Below are positions 52,257 through 60,369 of a DNA stretch of 64,000 nt, one piece after another (position 1 is the first letter of the stretch; each line of letters opens with the position of its first letter). The position numbers and the translations under genes are program-made. Origin of the DNA: Negativicutes bacterium (lineage in GTDB: Bacteria; Bacillota_C; Negativicutes; Sporomusales_B; JARLHX01). Below the pieces are notes generated by a model. It was given only the letters and a program-made list of their open reading frames with translations. It made no database searches and was not told the origin of the DNA. Location of the stretch: NCBI GenBank assembly GCA_031292035.1, contig JARLHX010000387.1, positions 62,001-126,000 of the forward strand. The letters run 5' to 3'.

Positions 52257-53957
52257 ATGTTTTCAGCAGAAGCGCTGGCTGTCCTTGAGGCCCGCTATTT
52301 GCGTGATAACGAGACTCCGGACCAAATGCTACGGCGGGTGGCAAGTCATGTCGCCCAGGCTGAGGCGTTGTATGGCGGTGACGTGGCCGTCGCCGCCGAA
52401 GAGTATTATCGGCTGATGGCCGACTTGGCCTTTTTGCCCAACTCTCCGGCTCTGATCAACGCCGGTAAAGCACGGGCCCAACTGGCGGCCTGCTTTGTTT
52501 TGCCGGTGGATGATTCGCTTGCCGGTATTTTCGAGACATTGAAAAATACCGCACTCATTCATCAGAGTGGCGGCGGTACCGGATTTTCTTTTTCCCGGCT
52601 GCGGCCGCGGGGCGAGAAGGTGGCCAGTACCGGCGGTACGGCAAGTGGGCCGGTATCTTTTATGCACGTCTATGACACCGCCACCCAGGTGGTGAAACAG
52701 GGGGCAGTACGGCGCGGCGCCAACATGGCGGTGCTGCGGGTCGATCACCCCGATATCGAGGAGTTCATTACCGCCAAGCGGCGGCCGGATGTGCTGAATA
52801 ATTTTAATCTGTCAGTGGCGGTCACCGACCACTTCATGCAAGCGGTGGAGATGGACGGCCCATTTGATCTAATCAGTCCTGCCGACCGGAGCGTGGCAAA
52901 GACGGTGCGTGCGCAGGATATTTTCGCGTTATTGGTGCGGCTGGCCTGGGAAAATGGCGAGCCGGGCCTTTTTTTTCTTGATACCGTCAATCGCGCCAAT
53001 CCTACGCCGGCGCTGGGGGATTTTGAAGCCCCCAATCCCTGCTCGGAACAGCCGCTCTTGCCCTATGAGTCCTGTGTGCTGGGGTCGGTCAACCTGACAA
53101 AAATGATTCAAAACAGGGGGCAAAAGTTGGATTTTGACCGGTTGCGGACAGTCGTCCACACTGCGGTACGTTTTCTTGACAATGTGGTGGATATTAACCA
53201 CTATCCCCTGCCGGAGGTGGCTGAGGCCACCCGGCGTACCCGCAAAATCGGCCTGGGGGTCATGGGTCTGGCGGAAGTATTTATTTTGCTGGATATTCCC
53301 TATGCCAGCCAGGCCGCGACCGATCTGACCGCCGAAATTCTTGGCTTTATCACCCGGGAGGCACGGGCCGCGTCTGCCGAACTCGGCCGTCAGCGAGGCG
53401 GTTTTCCGGCCTTTGCGGACAGCATTTTTGCCGCCCGCTGGCCGGCCATGCGCAACGCCACCGTGACTACTATCGCGCCCACCGGATCGATCAGCATTAT
53501 CGCCGGCTGCTCCAGTGGCATCGAGCCGCTGTTTGCCCTGGCCATGTCGCGGCGGGTCTTGGACGGAAAAGTCCTGGCCAGCACTAGCCCGGCTGTTTAT
53601 AACTACCTTCGCCAGCGCAATCTGCTGACCGAAGAGGTCGAAAGATTGATTATCCAGCGGGGGAGCGTGCAGATCTCAGACCTGCCGGAACCAGTCAAGC
53701 AGGTGCTGGCCACAGCCCATGAGGTAGCTCCTTACTGGCATGTGGCCCAGTTGGCTGCCGCTCAGCGCCATATCGACAACGGAGTCTCCAAGACGGTCAA
53801 TATGCCATATGACGCCAGCGAGGAGGATGTTGCCCGCATTTTTCGCCAGGCTTACGCCGACGGCTGTAAGGGCATCACCGTTTATCGCGACGCCAGCCGT
53901 GCGCAGCAGGTATTGACCGGGGGTGCGGCTGGGTGCGTAGATTGCTGTGGACTATAG
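52257..53957 (+). CDS. nrdJ: Adenosylcobalamin-dependent (class II) ribonucleotide reductase
   Basis: 566-aa NrdJ that reduces ribonucleotides using coenzyme B12 and needs no oxygen. Seen: substrate-redox cysteine C79 in LAACFVLP, QSGGGTGFSFSRLRPRG, the active-site NPCSEQPLLPYESC (C262), APTGSISIIAGCSSGIEP and a GCVDCCGL tail whose cysteines can pass electrons from thioredoxin. It lacks the long N-terminal ATP cone, so allosteric control of overall activity is reduced. It starts 2 bases after typA. No terminator follows clearly. Confidence 0.93.
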   Translation: MFSAEALAVLEARYLRDNETPDQMLRRVASHVAQAEALYGGDVAVAAEEYYRLMADLAFLPNSPALINAGKARAQLAACFVLPVDDSLAGIFETLKNTALIHQSGGGTGFSFSRLRPRGEKVASTGGTASGPVSFMHVYDTATQVVKQGAVRRGANMAVLRVDHPDIEEFITAKRRPDVLNNFNLSVAVTDHFMQAVEMDGPFDLISPADRSVAKTVRAQDIFALLVRLAWENGEPGLFFLDTVNRANPTPALGDFEAPNPCSEQPLLPYESCVLGSVNLTKMIQNRGQKLDFDRLRTVVHTAVRFLDNVVDINHYPLPEVAEATRRTRKIGLGVMGLAEVFILLDIPYASQAATDLTAEILGFITREARAASAELGRQRGGFPAFADSIFAARWPAMRNATVTTIAPTGSISIIAGCSSGIEPLFALAMSRRVLDGKVLASTSPAVYNYLRQRNLLTEEVERLIIQRGSVQISDLPEPVKQVLATAHEVAPYWHVAQLAAAQRHIDNGVSKTVNMPYDASEEDVARIFRQAYADGCKGITVYRDASRAQQVLTGGAAGCVDCCGL

Positions 53958-54087
53958 AGGCTGTTTGAAAAGAAGCATAAACTTTCGGAAGAGTTGTCCT
54001 TCAGTCCATGCCGCTTTTTACGGTTTTGTGCTTTTTAAATCGTCCGCCAGCGGACCAAATAGTTAGGTTTTTACCTATTTTATCTGA

Positions 54088-54108
54088 TTGTCATAAAGAA
54101 AATGACAA
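54088..54108. promoter_or_regulatory. 21-bp dyad upstream of sepF
   Basis: TTGTCAT-AAAGAAA-ATGACAA is a perfect 7-bp inverted repeat with 7-base spacer. It could bind a dimeric regulator. No adjacent regulator is seen. Confidence 0.35.
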
Positions 54109-54193
54109 AATTGCCTTAATTATGCAGGAATACAGCATCTCTTGTCGAAGGAGTATATTTAGTTATTCTTGTTATGTTAAGGCGGTGGGAAAT

Positions 54194-54592
54194 TTGGCTA
54201 TAGGTCTTATTGATAAACTGACGAATTTTTTGATGCCGGTGGAAGATGCGGCGTTGCCGGAAATGAGTACTCCGGGTGATCGGCGGGCGTCGCTGAAGGT
54301 TCATTCCCCTGCGGCTCTCAAGGTTTATATCGCCACCCCTCAGACTTTCGACGATGTTCGAGTTTGTGCAGACTGCCTAAAAGCCAATGTTGCCGTGCTG
54401 ATCAATTTCGAGGATATCGACAGTGCTGATACCCAGCAACGGATTGGTGACTTTTTGAATGGTGTTTGTTTTGTCTCCGGCGGGACCAACCAACGGGTGT
54501 CAGACCATGTCATACTTTATGTACCAGCCAACGTCGACGTAAACAAAGAACCCTATGCTTACTCAATCCCAACCTACAGCAAACACAAATAA
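54194..54592 (+). CDS. sepF: Cell division protein SepF
   Basis: About 132 aa. The SepF core is clear: KVYIATPQTFDDVRVCADCL, NVAVLINFEDIDSADTQQRIGDFLNG, FVSGGTNQRVSDHVILYVPANV. SepF lies at the division septum, binds FtsZ filaments and the membrane through its amphipathic N-terminus (MAIGLIDKLTNFL). The frame is open from 54008, but the residues before 54185 look unlike SepF. A GTG at 54185 or a TTG at 54194, after AAGG and GGTGG, gives the right N-terminus; choice uncertain. The gene is the last housekeeping gene before the AT-rich island and stands alone, away from the usual ylm/division cluster. Confidence 0.85.
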   Translation: MAIGLIDKLTNFLMPVEDAALPEMSTPGDRRASLKVHSPAALKVYIATPQTFDDVRVCADCLKANVAVLINFEDIDSADTQQRIGDFLNGVCFVSGGTNQRVSDHVILYVPANVDVNKEPYAYSIPTYSKHK

Positions 54593-54623
54593 GAGTCGGA
54601 ATTGAATTTTTCCTGTCTCCAAT

Positions 54624-54707
54624 AAATAGAGTTGGTAACTGATTAAATAGAGTTGGTAACTGATTAAATAGAGTTGGTAACTGATTAAATAAAGTTAGTA
54701 ACTGGCA
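54624..54707 (+). repeat. Tandem 21-bp repeats (three exact copies plus one degenerate)
   Basis: Copies at 54624-54644, 54645-54665 and 54666-54686 are identical and a fourth (54687-54707) is altered. Each contains AGTTGGTAACT, which is a small dyad (AGTT...AACT). Such arrays can be operator or iteron clusters or slippage products. Confidence 0.8.
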
Positions 54708-54826
54708 ATTGTTGTGGATACGAAATAAATATCTCAACTCAGAATATATCCCTAAACTGAAATGCTCGGGTTCGGCTTCCCTCGCCTCCACCATGCAAAT
54801 CCGGAAAAGCCGAAAAGCCGTGTTGT

Positions 54827-54879
54827 AACTTGAAGCATAAAATGGCGAAATGCGCATTTTATGCTTCAAGTTTTATTTA
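54827..54879 (+). terminator. Long hairpin after sepF (possible terminator, GAAGCATAAA family)
   Basis: An 18-bp perfect inverted repeat (AACTTGAAGCATAAAATG and its complement) flanks a 10-base loop and is followed by TTTATTT. A third, related arm (CTTTATGCTTCGAA) lies at 54884-54897. Confidence 0.65.
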
Positions 54880-54900
54880 CGCACTTTATGCTTCGAATTT

Positions 54901-55320
54901 GTACAAATTGTAAAATGACTTTTTGGCTCAGTTATAAGCGACATACTTTGTGGTCAACATTAGAACTCCATAATACTCCGACATGTTCCCTCATACTCAT
55001 CACGTTGAGACAGTGGTTCTCCTGCAAAGAAAACACGACTAGAAATAGGGGACAACCCTAGTGATAGCAGTGTTTTTAAGTAAAACTCGATATGTTTCCC
55101 CACTCAACAATAGTCGACTGCGAAATGGTGAGATGTTCCCTAAGACGCATCACATTGAGTCGGTAGTAAGGCTGCAAAGAAAACACGACTGATGAAGTCA
55201 GTCGTGGCATGGGTTTGTGGGCTGTTGGATAGAAATGTATATGTTCCCCCAGACGTGGGGAGAAAACAGGACCAGATTTCCATCATGTTCCACTGGTGCC
55301 ATGTGAAATTAACAAAACGT
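54901..55320. other. Non-coding stretch with decayed GTTCCC-type repeats
   Basis: No convincing gene. GTTCCC/GTTTCCCC-like starts occur at 54985, 55093, 55135, 55243 and 55285, spaced 108, 42, 108 and 42 bases, i.e. a 150-bp period. The first ~56 bases after 54985 and 55135 align well and both end in CTGCAAAGAAAACACGACT. The element at 55243 (GTTCCCCCAGACGTGGGG) is a GC stem resembling type I CRISPR repeats. Possibly a decayed CRISPR array or other repeat family. Confidence 0.4.
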
Positions 55321-55326
55321 TGATGT

Positions 55327-55348
55327 AAGCCGAAAGGCTTTCTTTTTT
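55327..55348 (+). terminator. Short intrinsic terminator ahead of the ATPase gene
   Basis: AAGCC-GAAA-GGCTT followed by TCTTTTTT. There is no identified gene directly upstream. Confidence 0.55.
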
Positions 55349-55408
55349 GCCTGTTTTTAGTATGATCATGGAAGAAATGTAATCAACAAAGGACTTTCGG
55401 GTTAGTTG

Positions 55409-55438
55409 TTGAATTTTACCAAGGGTTATAAGTAAAAT
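55409..55438 (+). promoter_or_regulatory. Probable promoter of the ATPase-HEPN operon
   Basis: TTGAAT (55409-55414) and TAAAAT (55433-55438) with an 18-base spacer, 57 bases before the start codon. Confidence 0.55.
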
Positions 55439-55494
55439 ATGAGTGAGACTACAAAATGATTTTAGCAAAAACCATCTTTAGGAGGTAGCACAGC

Positions 55495-57183
55495 ATGGAT
55501 GGGACTGAACAGAATATATTTGTTGAGCAAGCAGAATATATAGCTATCGATGCCTTTAGGCAATGGAATATTGAACATCCCGATGAAACTGTAATTATTC
55601 GGAAACTCTCTCAGAGTGGAGCGAAATTAATAACAGGACCTCGCGGCTCGGGTAAAACAACTTTATTGCTGAAGACATATTATAAACTTTGCAATTCAAC
55701 CGAGAATCATTCTGTTCCAGTTTATGTGAATTTCAAGTCTTCACTGAAAATTGAGCCATTGTATAGGAAAAATTCAAACGCTGTTTATTGGTTTAATCAA
55801 TGGCTATTGTTTAAAATATATCAAGGAATATATAAAACATTAAATGATATGGGATTTGATGGCCAACCAAATTATTTGCGATATAAGAAGCAGGATGTTG
55901 ACAGTTTCATTAGTAAGATAGAATTAGGAACGATTGACACAATAAAAGGAGATATTGGTTTAACAATATCTATTTTGGAAGAAGAAATTCAAAAAGTTCT
56001 ACAGCAACTTGGAAAAAATCATTGTGTGCTGTTACTCGACGATGCAGCTCACGCATTTTCATCCGAACAGCAAAGAGATTTCTTTGATTTCTTTAGGCAA
56101 ATCAAGAGTCGACACATATCTCCTAAAGCGGCCATCTATCCTGGGGTTACCACATACTCATCGACTTTTCATGTCGGGCACGATGCGGAAGAGATTGATA
56201 TTTGGATTAAACCTGAATCGGTAGGCTACTTGGACTTTATGATAGGCTTACTTAAACAAAGGTTGCCTGCGGAAGTATTTGATATTCTTATTGCTAAAAT
56301 TGATTTGCTAGAAATCTTATGTTATACAGCATTTGGGATACCAAGAGCACTTCTTAATATGGTACAAACTTTTTATAAGGAAGAAGATAAAAATGAGGTT
56401 AAGTATGATAGGACAGCTGTACTCAAAGCAGTCAGAAATTGTTTGAATCAATCAATGAGCATATACCTGTCGCTTAGTAATAAGCTTCCAATCTATGAAA
56501 AATTTATTACTAACGGTGAACTTATCTTTACTAGGATTCTAGACGCTATAAAAGAATATAACAAAGGTAAATCGGAAACAGAACAGACAGTGGTTATTGC
56601 AATTAATAAGCCATTGCCTGCAGAATTATCTAAGGTATTAAGTTTCTTTCAGTATAGTGGACTTTTGATGCCGAGGGGAGACTTAAGTAAAGGGAATAAG
56701 GGGGTTTACGAACTTTACTCTGTGCATTACGCAGCTTTAGTTGAGCGGAATGCCTTTGTGGCAAAAAAGTCAATTACAACTATGAATTTAGCTATATCAT
56801 TAAAGAAACGAAATGCTCACTCCCTTAAACGTGTTACACCTAATAGTCTAATTGGCACCGAGGACGTTGCTGATTTTTTTCCATTATCGCTACCTCCATG
56901 TCAGGTTTGCGGTGCGCCGAGAGTTTCCGAGCATGCAAAATTTTGCTTAGAATGTGGATCGCAGCTCAAAATAGCTTCTATTTTTGAGTCGCTTATAAAG
57001 AATGACATAAGTGTGTTGCCCTTGACAAGTAGACGTGTAAATGCCATTAAAAAACATTCTCTGATTCGAACTGTAAAAGATATCTTGATGGATAATGGCA
57101 ATAAAGAGCTTCGCAAGGTTCCACAAATTGGGCCTCATTGGGCAAAAGAAATAATTTCATATGCTGAGGAATATTTGGTATGA
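55495..57183 (+). CDS. Orc/Cdc6-like P-loop ATPase with zinc ribbon and helix-hairpin-helix tail
   Basis: 562-aa protein, function not established. Walker A GPRGSGKTTLL (~48-58) and a Walker B-like CVLLLDDAAHAF (~176-187) lie in an AAA ATPase domain of the Orc/Cdc6 type, followed by a helical region, a zinc ribbon (C-x2-C ... C-x2-C, CQVCGAP and CLECGSQ, ~469-487) and a C-terminal HhH-like segment (VPQIGPHWAKEI). The first Walker B acidic pair is DD rather than DE. It has AGGAGGT before the ATG and overlaps the next, HEPN-motif gene by 4 bases. The AT-rich composition differs from the housekeeping genes to its left. A nucleic-acid-sensing ATPase that controls the HEPN partner is the working idea. 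Confidence 0.75.
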   Translation: MDGTEQNIFVEQAEYIAIDAFRQWNIEHPDETVIIRKLSQSGAKLITGPRGSGKTTLLLKTYYKLCNSTENHSVPVYVNFKSSLKIEPLYRKNSNAVYWFNQWLLFKIYQGIYKTLNDMGFDGQPNYLRYKKQDVDSFISKIELGTIDTIKGDIGLTISILEEEIQKVLQQLGKNHCVLLLDDAAHAFSSEQQRDFFDFFRQIKSRHISPKAAIYPGVTTYSSTFHVGHDAEEIDIWIKPESVGYLDFMIGLLKQRLPAEVFDILIAKIDLLEILCYTAFGIPRALLNMVQTFYKEEDKNEVKYDRTAVLKAVRNCLNQSMSIYLSLSNKLPIYEKFITNGELIFTRILDAIKEYNKGKSETEQTVVIAINKPLPAELSKVLSFFQYSGLLMPRGDLSKGNKGVYELYSVHYAALVERNAFVAKKSITTMNLAISLKKRNAHSLKRVTPNSLIGTEDVADFFPLSLPPCQVCGAPRVSEHAKFCLECGSQLKIASIFESLIKNDISVLPLTSRRVNAIKKHSLIRTVKDILMDNGNKELRKVPQIGPHWAKEIISYAEEYLV

Positions 57184-58022
57184 GTGATTGGCGTAATTCA
57201 ACGAATCAAAGCTGTGCTCAGGAAAGAATAAGTGATATCAGTACATATATTACCGCAACAAGTATGGTTCCCAAATCGCCGATTGACGTATTTTACAAGT
57301 CAATTAGAGAGATATTAGTTACGGCAGTGCCAACTTTTTTTACTCAGCATCCATCAATTGGGCCTTTGCTGTTGGTCGGTATCGTTTCAGCTACGGAAAA
57401 CTATTTTCGAGATGTTTTATCCCGGGTAATTCAAATATGTCCAATCGCGCAATCGAGTTCTGCTGCAAAATCAATTAATTTGGGATCAGTTATATGGCAC
57501 TCTGGAGTAAATCTTGAAAGAGGAACTTTTGAGCATATATCACTTGCTGGGGCTGAAAGTATTATCACTACATGTAAGCAGTATTTAAAGTTTGATATTG
57601 ATAATACAGGCTTGACCTTTGCAATACTTGAAGAATATGACAAAGTATGTGAATTGCGTCATAGCATTGTGCATTCAGGTGCTATTATAGCGGGGAAAAA
57701 TGCCATCAAATTGGGAATAAGTCCTTGTTGTGATATTATCACTATTAAAATTGGATTTGATCAACTGCAAGAATGCGCCTCAATTTGTAGTACTTTAGTA
57801 GTAAGTTTTAATACTGATATCTTTGAAGCTTTATGTAAAAGATGGGCAGTTGACTGGCGAAGGAGATCTTCATGGAATCCGGGTAAACAAAATGAGATAT
57901 TTCACAAGCTATGGAAAATTTGTTTTTCAGAAATTGATAACTCGAATGGTGCAATAATGGAACGACTTAGTATGGTAAAGTGCAGAAATAAAGTTAAGCA
58001 AGAATTCGGTCTTATCATATAG
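57180..58022 (+). CDS. HEPN-motif protein, candidate RNase effector
   Basis: 280-aa mostly helical protein of no recognised named family. It carries the R-x4-H signature of HEPN ribonucleases as RHSIVH (R160, H165) within ELRHSIVHSG, preceded by a helix of HEPN type (SATENYFRDVLSRVIQ, ~67-82). The arrangement recalls RiboL-PSP-HEPN/MAE-type HEPN proteins of defence loci. Its start codon overlaps the stop of the ATPase gene (ATGA), so the two are made together, and dimerisation through the HEPN core would build the active site. Expected role: RNA cleavage in response to infection; not shown. Confidence 0.65.
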   Translation: MSDWRNSTNQSCAQERISDISTYITATSMVPKSPIDVFYKSIREILVTAVPTFFTQHPSIGPLLLVGIVSATENYFRDVLSRVIQICPIAQSSSAAKSINLGSVIWHSGVNLERGTFEHISLAGAESIITTCKQYLKFDIDNTGLTFAILEEYDKVCELRHSIVHSGAIIAGKNAIKLGISPCCDIITIKIGFDQLQECASICSTLVVSFNTDIFEALCKRWAVDWRRRSSWNPGKQNEIFHKLWKICFSEIDNSNGAIMERLSMVKCRNKVKQEFGLII

Positions 58023-58047
58023 TGTGACAGAGGGACGGGGGTATTGA

Positions 58048-58191
58048 CACATTTCTGGGTTTGCAGAAGAGTGTCAATATAAAGAAGCGCAGGGAGTAAA
58101 AAATGAAGAATTCGGTGGCGAAAGAGAAATAATTGACTACGATTCAAAGCAATTAAAAATTCCCGTGGAATATATAGAAATAATCAAGTAA
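58048..58191 (+). pseudogene. Relic of a C-terminal coding segment
   Basis: A 47-codon frame with protein-like composition (EEFGGEREIIDYDSKQLKIP ... EYIEIIK) has no start codon or ribosome site and begins at a stop. It may be the tail of a deleted gene. No family is recognised. Confidence 0.35.
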
Positions 58192-58204
58192 TCTCTCATA
58201 ATAG

Positions 58205-58572
58205 GACCCTTCAGCATTCTTTTACATATCTGTTTTACGCCCGATGGTAGACAAGGCTCTTGTCGCGAAAATTGGCATTGATGCAAACAGGAACGAACAA
58301 TTAGGGTAAATTATCTCAGCCGCTTATCCTGACGAAAATGATATCGCACAGATTCGAAATCGGATAAGATTGAACTAGGAAAAGACCTTATAAACAAGTT
58401 TAATCATTTTGAGGGTGATTTGAGCATTTTCCAGCCAGCGATTGATATTACTGACCAGGCACTCGGCAAAGAGAGAACTCACATAGTAACTTTTGGAAGA
58501 AAGCTCTAGGGCGAGAATGTCTACAAAGTGGTGCCTGATGGTAAGAAAAGCGAGAGGGGCGGCGAGCAATGA
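58205..58572 (+). pseudogene. Decayed gene upstream of the methyltransferase (two frames, two internal stops)
   Basis: One frame reads ...VDKALVAKIGIDANRNEQLG, stop, IISAAYPDENDIAQIRNRIR and ends near 58378. The next frame continues DKIELGKDLINKFNHFEGDL ... ALGKERTHIVTFGRKL, stop, GENVYKVVPDGKKSERGGEQ, with its stop overlapping the methyltransferase start (ATGA) at 58569. The two halves look like one protein broken by a frameshift and two nonsense codons. Its tight overlap with the next gene shows it was once the preceding member of the operon. The family is unknown. Confidence 0.65.
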
Positions 58573-59321
58573 TAAATAGCCAGCCCGTGGATAATATGAT
58601 GGGCAAAAAGAACCCTGTATTGATGAAATCAAAGCATCGTGTTCAAAAGCACGGTGAAGTCTTTACCCCGCAATGGGTGATTGATAAGATGATTGCCATT
58701 CCGGGGATTAAGGAAAAGACAGAAGACGTATATGCAACTTTTCTCGAACCGAGTGCTGGCGAGGGTGCATTCTTGCTCGCTATCGAAGACATGAAACTGC
58801 AATTTATCACGGATAATTACAGTATAGATACATGGGATCGGTATGCGCTTTGGGCATTATCAAGCATCTACGGCATCGAGTTTTTGGAAGACAATTTGGC
58901 AGTAGCCAGACAAAACATGCTCGAGCTATTCATAAATTACTACGAAACTATACACAATGCCCAGATGTCTGAACAGTCAAATCTATATAAATCAGCCCGG
59001 ACGATCATCTGGGCAAATGTTGTGCAGGGAGATACCCTCACGCATAAGAATCTACTTGGCGAATGCATCACCTTTAGTCATTGGGAACGGGTTCCTGATA
59101 CGCTTTGTAAGGTGCAGCGAACACCTTTTACTTACTCATCCCTACTCACGGATGATAAACAAGAAAACAGCGGCACACAGATGAGGTTGTTTGAAACGGA
59201 AGAACAGCTCGGCATTTTCACAATGATTGATAGTGACAAAGAAGGCGCCACGCAGCCGCAAAGGTATGCGATTGTAGACATTGAACAGGTTTGGAGGGGA
59301 GAAAAAGAGAATGTCGGATAA
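58569..59321 (+). CDS. Adenine-specific DNA methyltransferase, N-terminal part (motif I)
   Basis: 250-aa protein with the first half of an N6-adenine methyltransferase of the Eco57I/type I-like group: HGEVFTPQWVIDKM (~28-41) and the SAM-binding motif I FLEPSAGEGAFL (~58-69), then GIEFLEDNLAVARQNM. The catalytic NPPY motif is missing here and lies in the next gene. It starts with ATG at 58569, preceded by GAGAGGGGCGG. It ends in ...EKENVG, and the next gene starts inside its last 11 bases. The pair must act together as a split methyltransferase, or derive from a single frameshifted gene. Low G+C content fits the island. Confidence 0.78.
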   Translation: MINSQPVDNMMGKKNPVLMKSKHRVQKHGEVFTPQWVIDKMIAIPGIKEKTEDVYATFLEPSAGEGAFLLAIEDMKLQFITDNYSIDTWDRYALWALSSIYGIEFLEDNLAVARQNMLELFINYYETIHNAQMSEQSNLYKSARTIIWANVVQGDTLTHKNLLGECITFSHWERVPDTLCKVQRTPFTYSSLLTDDKQENSGTQMRLFETEEQLGIFTMIDSDKEGATQPQRYAIVDIEQVWRGEKENVG

Positions 59322-60369
59322 GTTTAAATTTGATGTTGTGATTGGCAACCCTCCTTATCAAGAGGAATCAAAAGGCGATAGCAGTAGCAGCACTCCAATT
59401 TATCACCATTTTATGGAAGAAGCCTATAAGGTAGCTCGGAGAGTCAGTTTCATTACGCCGGCACGATTCTTATTTAATGCGGGACAAACACCAAAACAGT
59501 GGAATAAAAAGATGCTTGAAGATGAGCATTTGAAAGTCGAATACTACGAGCGCGATAGTAGCAAAGTCTTTGCAAACACCAATATAGTTGGCGGAGTGGC
59601 GGTTACTTACCGAGATGCTGATGAAAATTTCGGGGCGACTGGGCTATTCATTACGACTCCAGAGTTGAATTCTATAGCGCATAAAGTAAAGAGTGCTGAT
59701 AAGATAGGTAATCTATCTAATATTGCTTATGCTCGCACAAGTTACAAATTATCAAACGATTTGCATGTTGAGCATCCTGAAGCAAGGAACTTGTTAAGCG
59801 AGGGGCATGCATACGATGTTTCAACAAACATATTTGACAGCATTAACTTCATATTTTTTGACTCTAAGCCAGATGATGCTAATGATTATCTGCGGATTTA
59901 CGGCATTCAAAACAATGAACGTGTCTATAAATGGGTAAAGGCAAATTACATCGAACAACATCCGAATTTGTATAAATTTAAAGTATTTCAAGGTAAATCA
60001 AACGGTGCTTCAGGAGTATTAGGTGAAACTCCTGCAAGGATGATAACACCACCCATTGTAATGCCTCCCGAAGTTGGGCACACACAGACATTTATGAGTT
60101 TTGGGGCGTTCGACACCGAACATGAGGCTGTTTCAACAGCAAAGTACATTCGAACTAAATTTGCTCGTGTATTATTAGGCATTCTCAAGGTTACTCAAGA
60201 TAACCCAGTTAATACATGGACGTATATACCTCTCCAAGACTTCACCTTCGCATCCGACATCGACTGGTCACAGCCAATCTGCAAAATTGATCAGCAACTA
60301 TATAAGAAATATGGTCTTGACGAAACTGAAATTGATTTCATCGAATCGCATGTAAAGGAGATGGGGTAA
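59311..60369 (+). CDS. Adenine-specific DNA methyltransferase, C-terminal part (motif IV NPPY)
   Basis: 352-aa protein with the catalytic motif IV FDVVIGNPPYQ right at its start (N13-P14-P15-Y16), then a motif VIII-like VSFITPARFLFN and a target-recognition-like C-terminal region (~150-350). It lacks motif I, which lies in the preceding gene. ATG at 59311 with GGAGGGGAG about 10 bases ahead; the frame is open from 59281. In single-chain relatives the NPPY region follows motif I in one ORF, so this gene is the second half. Its stop overlaps the helicase start by one base (TAATG). Confidence 0.78.
   Translation: MSDKFKFDVVIGNPPYQEESKGDSSSSTPIYHHFMEEAYKVARRVSFITPARFLFNAGQTPKQWNKKMLEDEHLKVEYYERDSSKVFANTNIVGGVAVTYRDADENFGATGLFITTPELNSIAHKVKSADKIGNLSNIAYARTSYKLSNDLHVEHPEARNLLSEGHAYDVSTNIFDSINFIFFDSKPDDANDYLRIYGIQNNERVYKWVKANYIEQHPNLYKFKVFQGKSNGASGVLGETPARMITPPIVMPPEVGHTQTFMSFGAFDTEHEAVSTAKYIRTKFARVLLGILKVTQDNPVNTWTYIPLQDFTFASDIDWSQPICKIDQQLYKKYGLDETEIDFIESHVKEMG

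Noticed and set aside
54008..54193. Longer SepF starting at 54008
   Set aside because: The first 60 residues contain no SepF-like sequence and cross the dyad and intergenic region.
54510..54869. Minus-strand 119-aa ORF with repeated QLPTLFN
   Set aside because: The peptide repeat is just the translation of the 21-bp tandem DNA repeat; the frame overlaps sepF and has no ribosome site.
54985..55290. A functional CRISPR array
   Set aside because: Repeats are not identical, spacing alternates 42/108, and no cas gene is present; kept only as a decayed-repeat observation.
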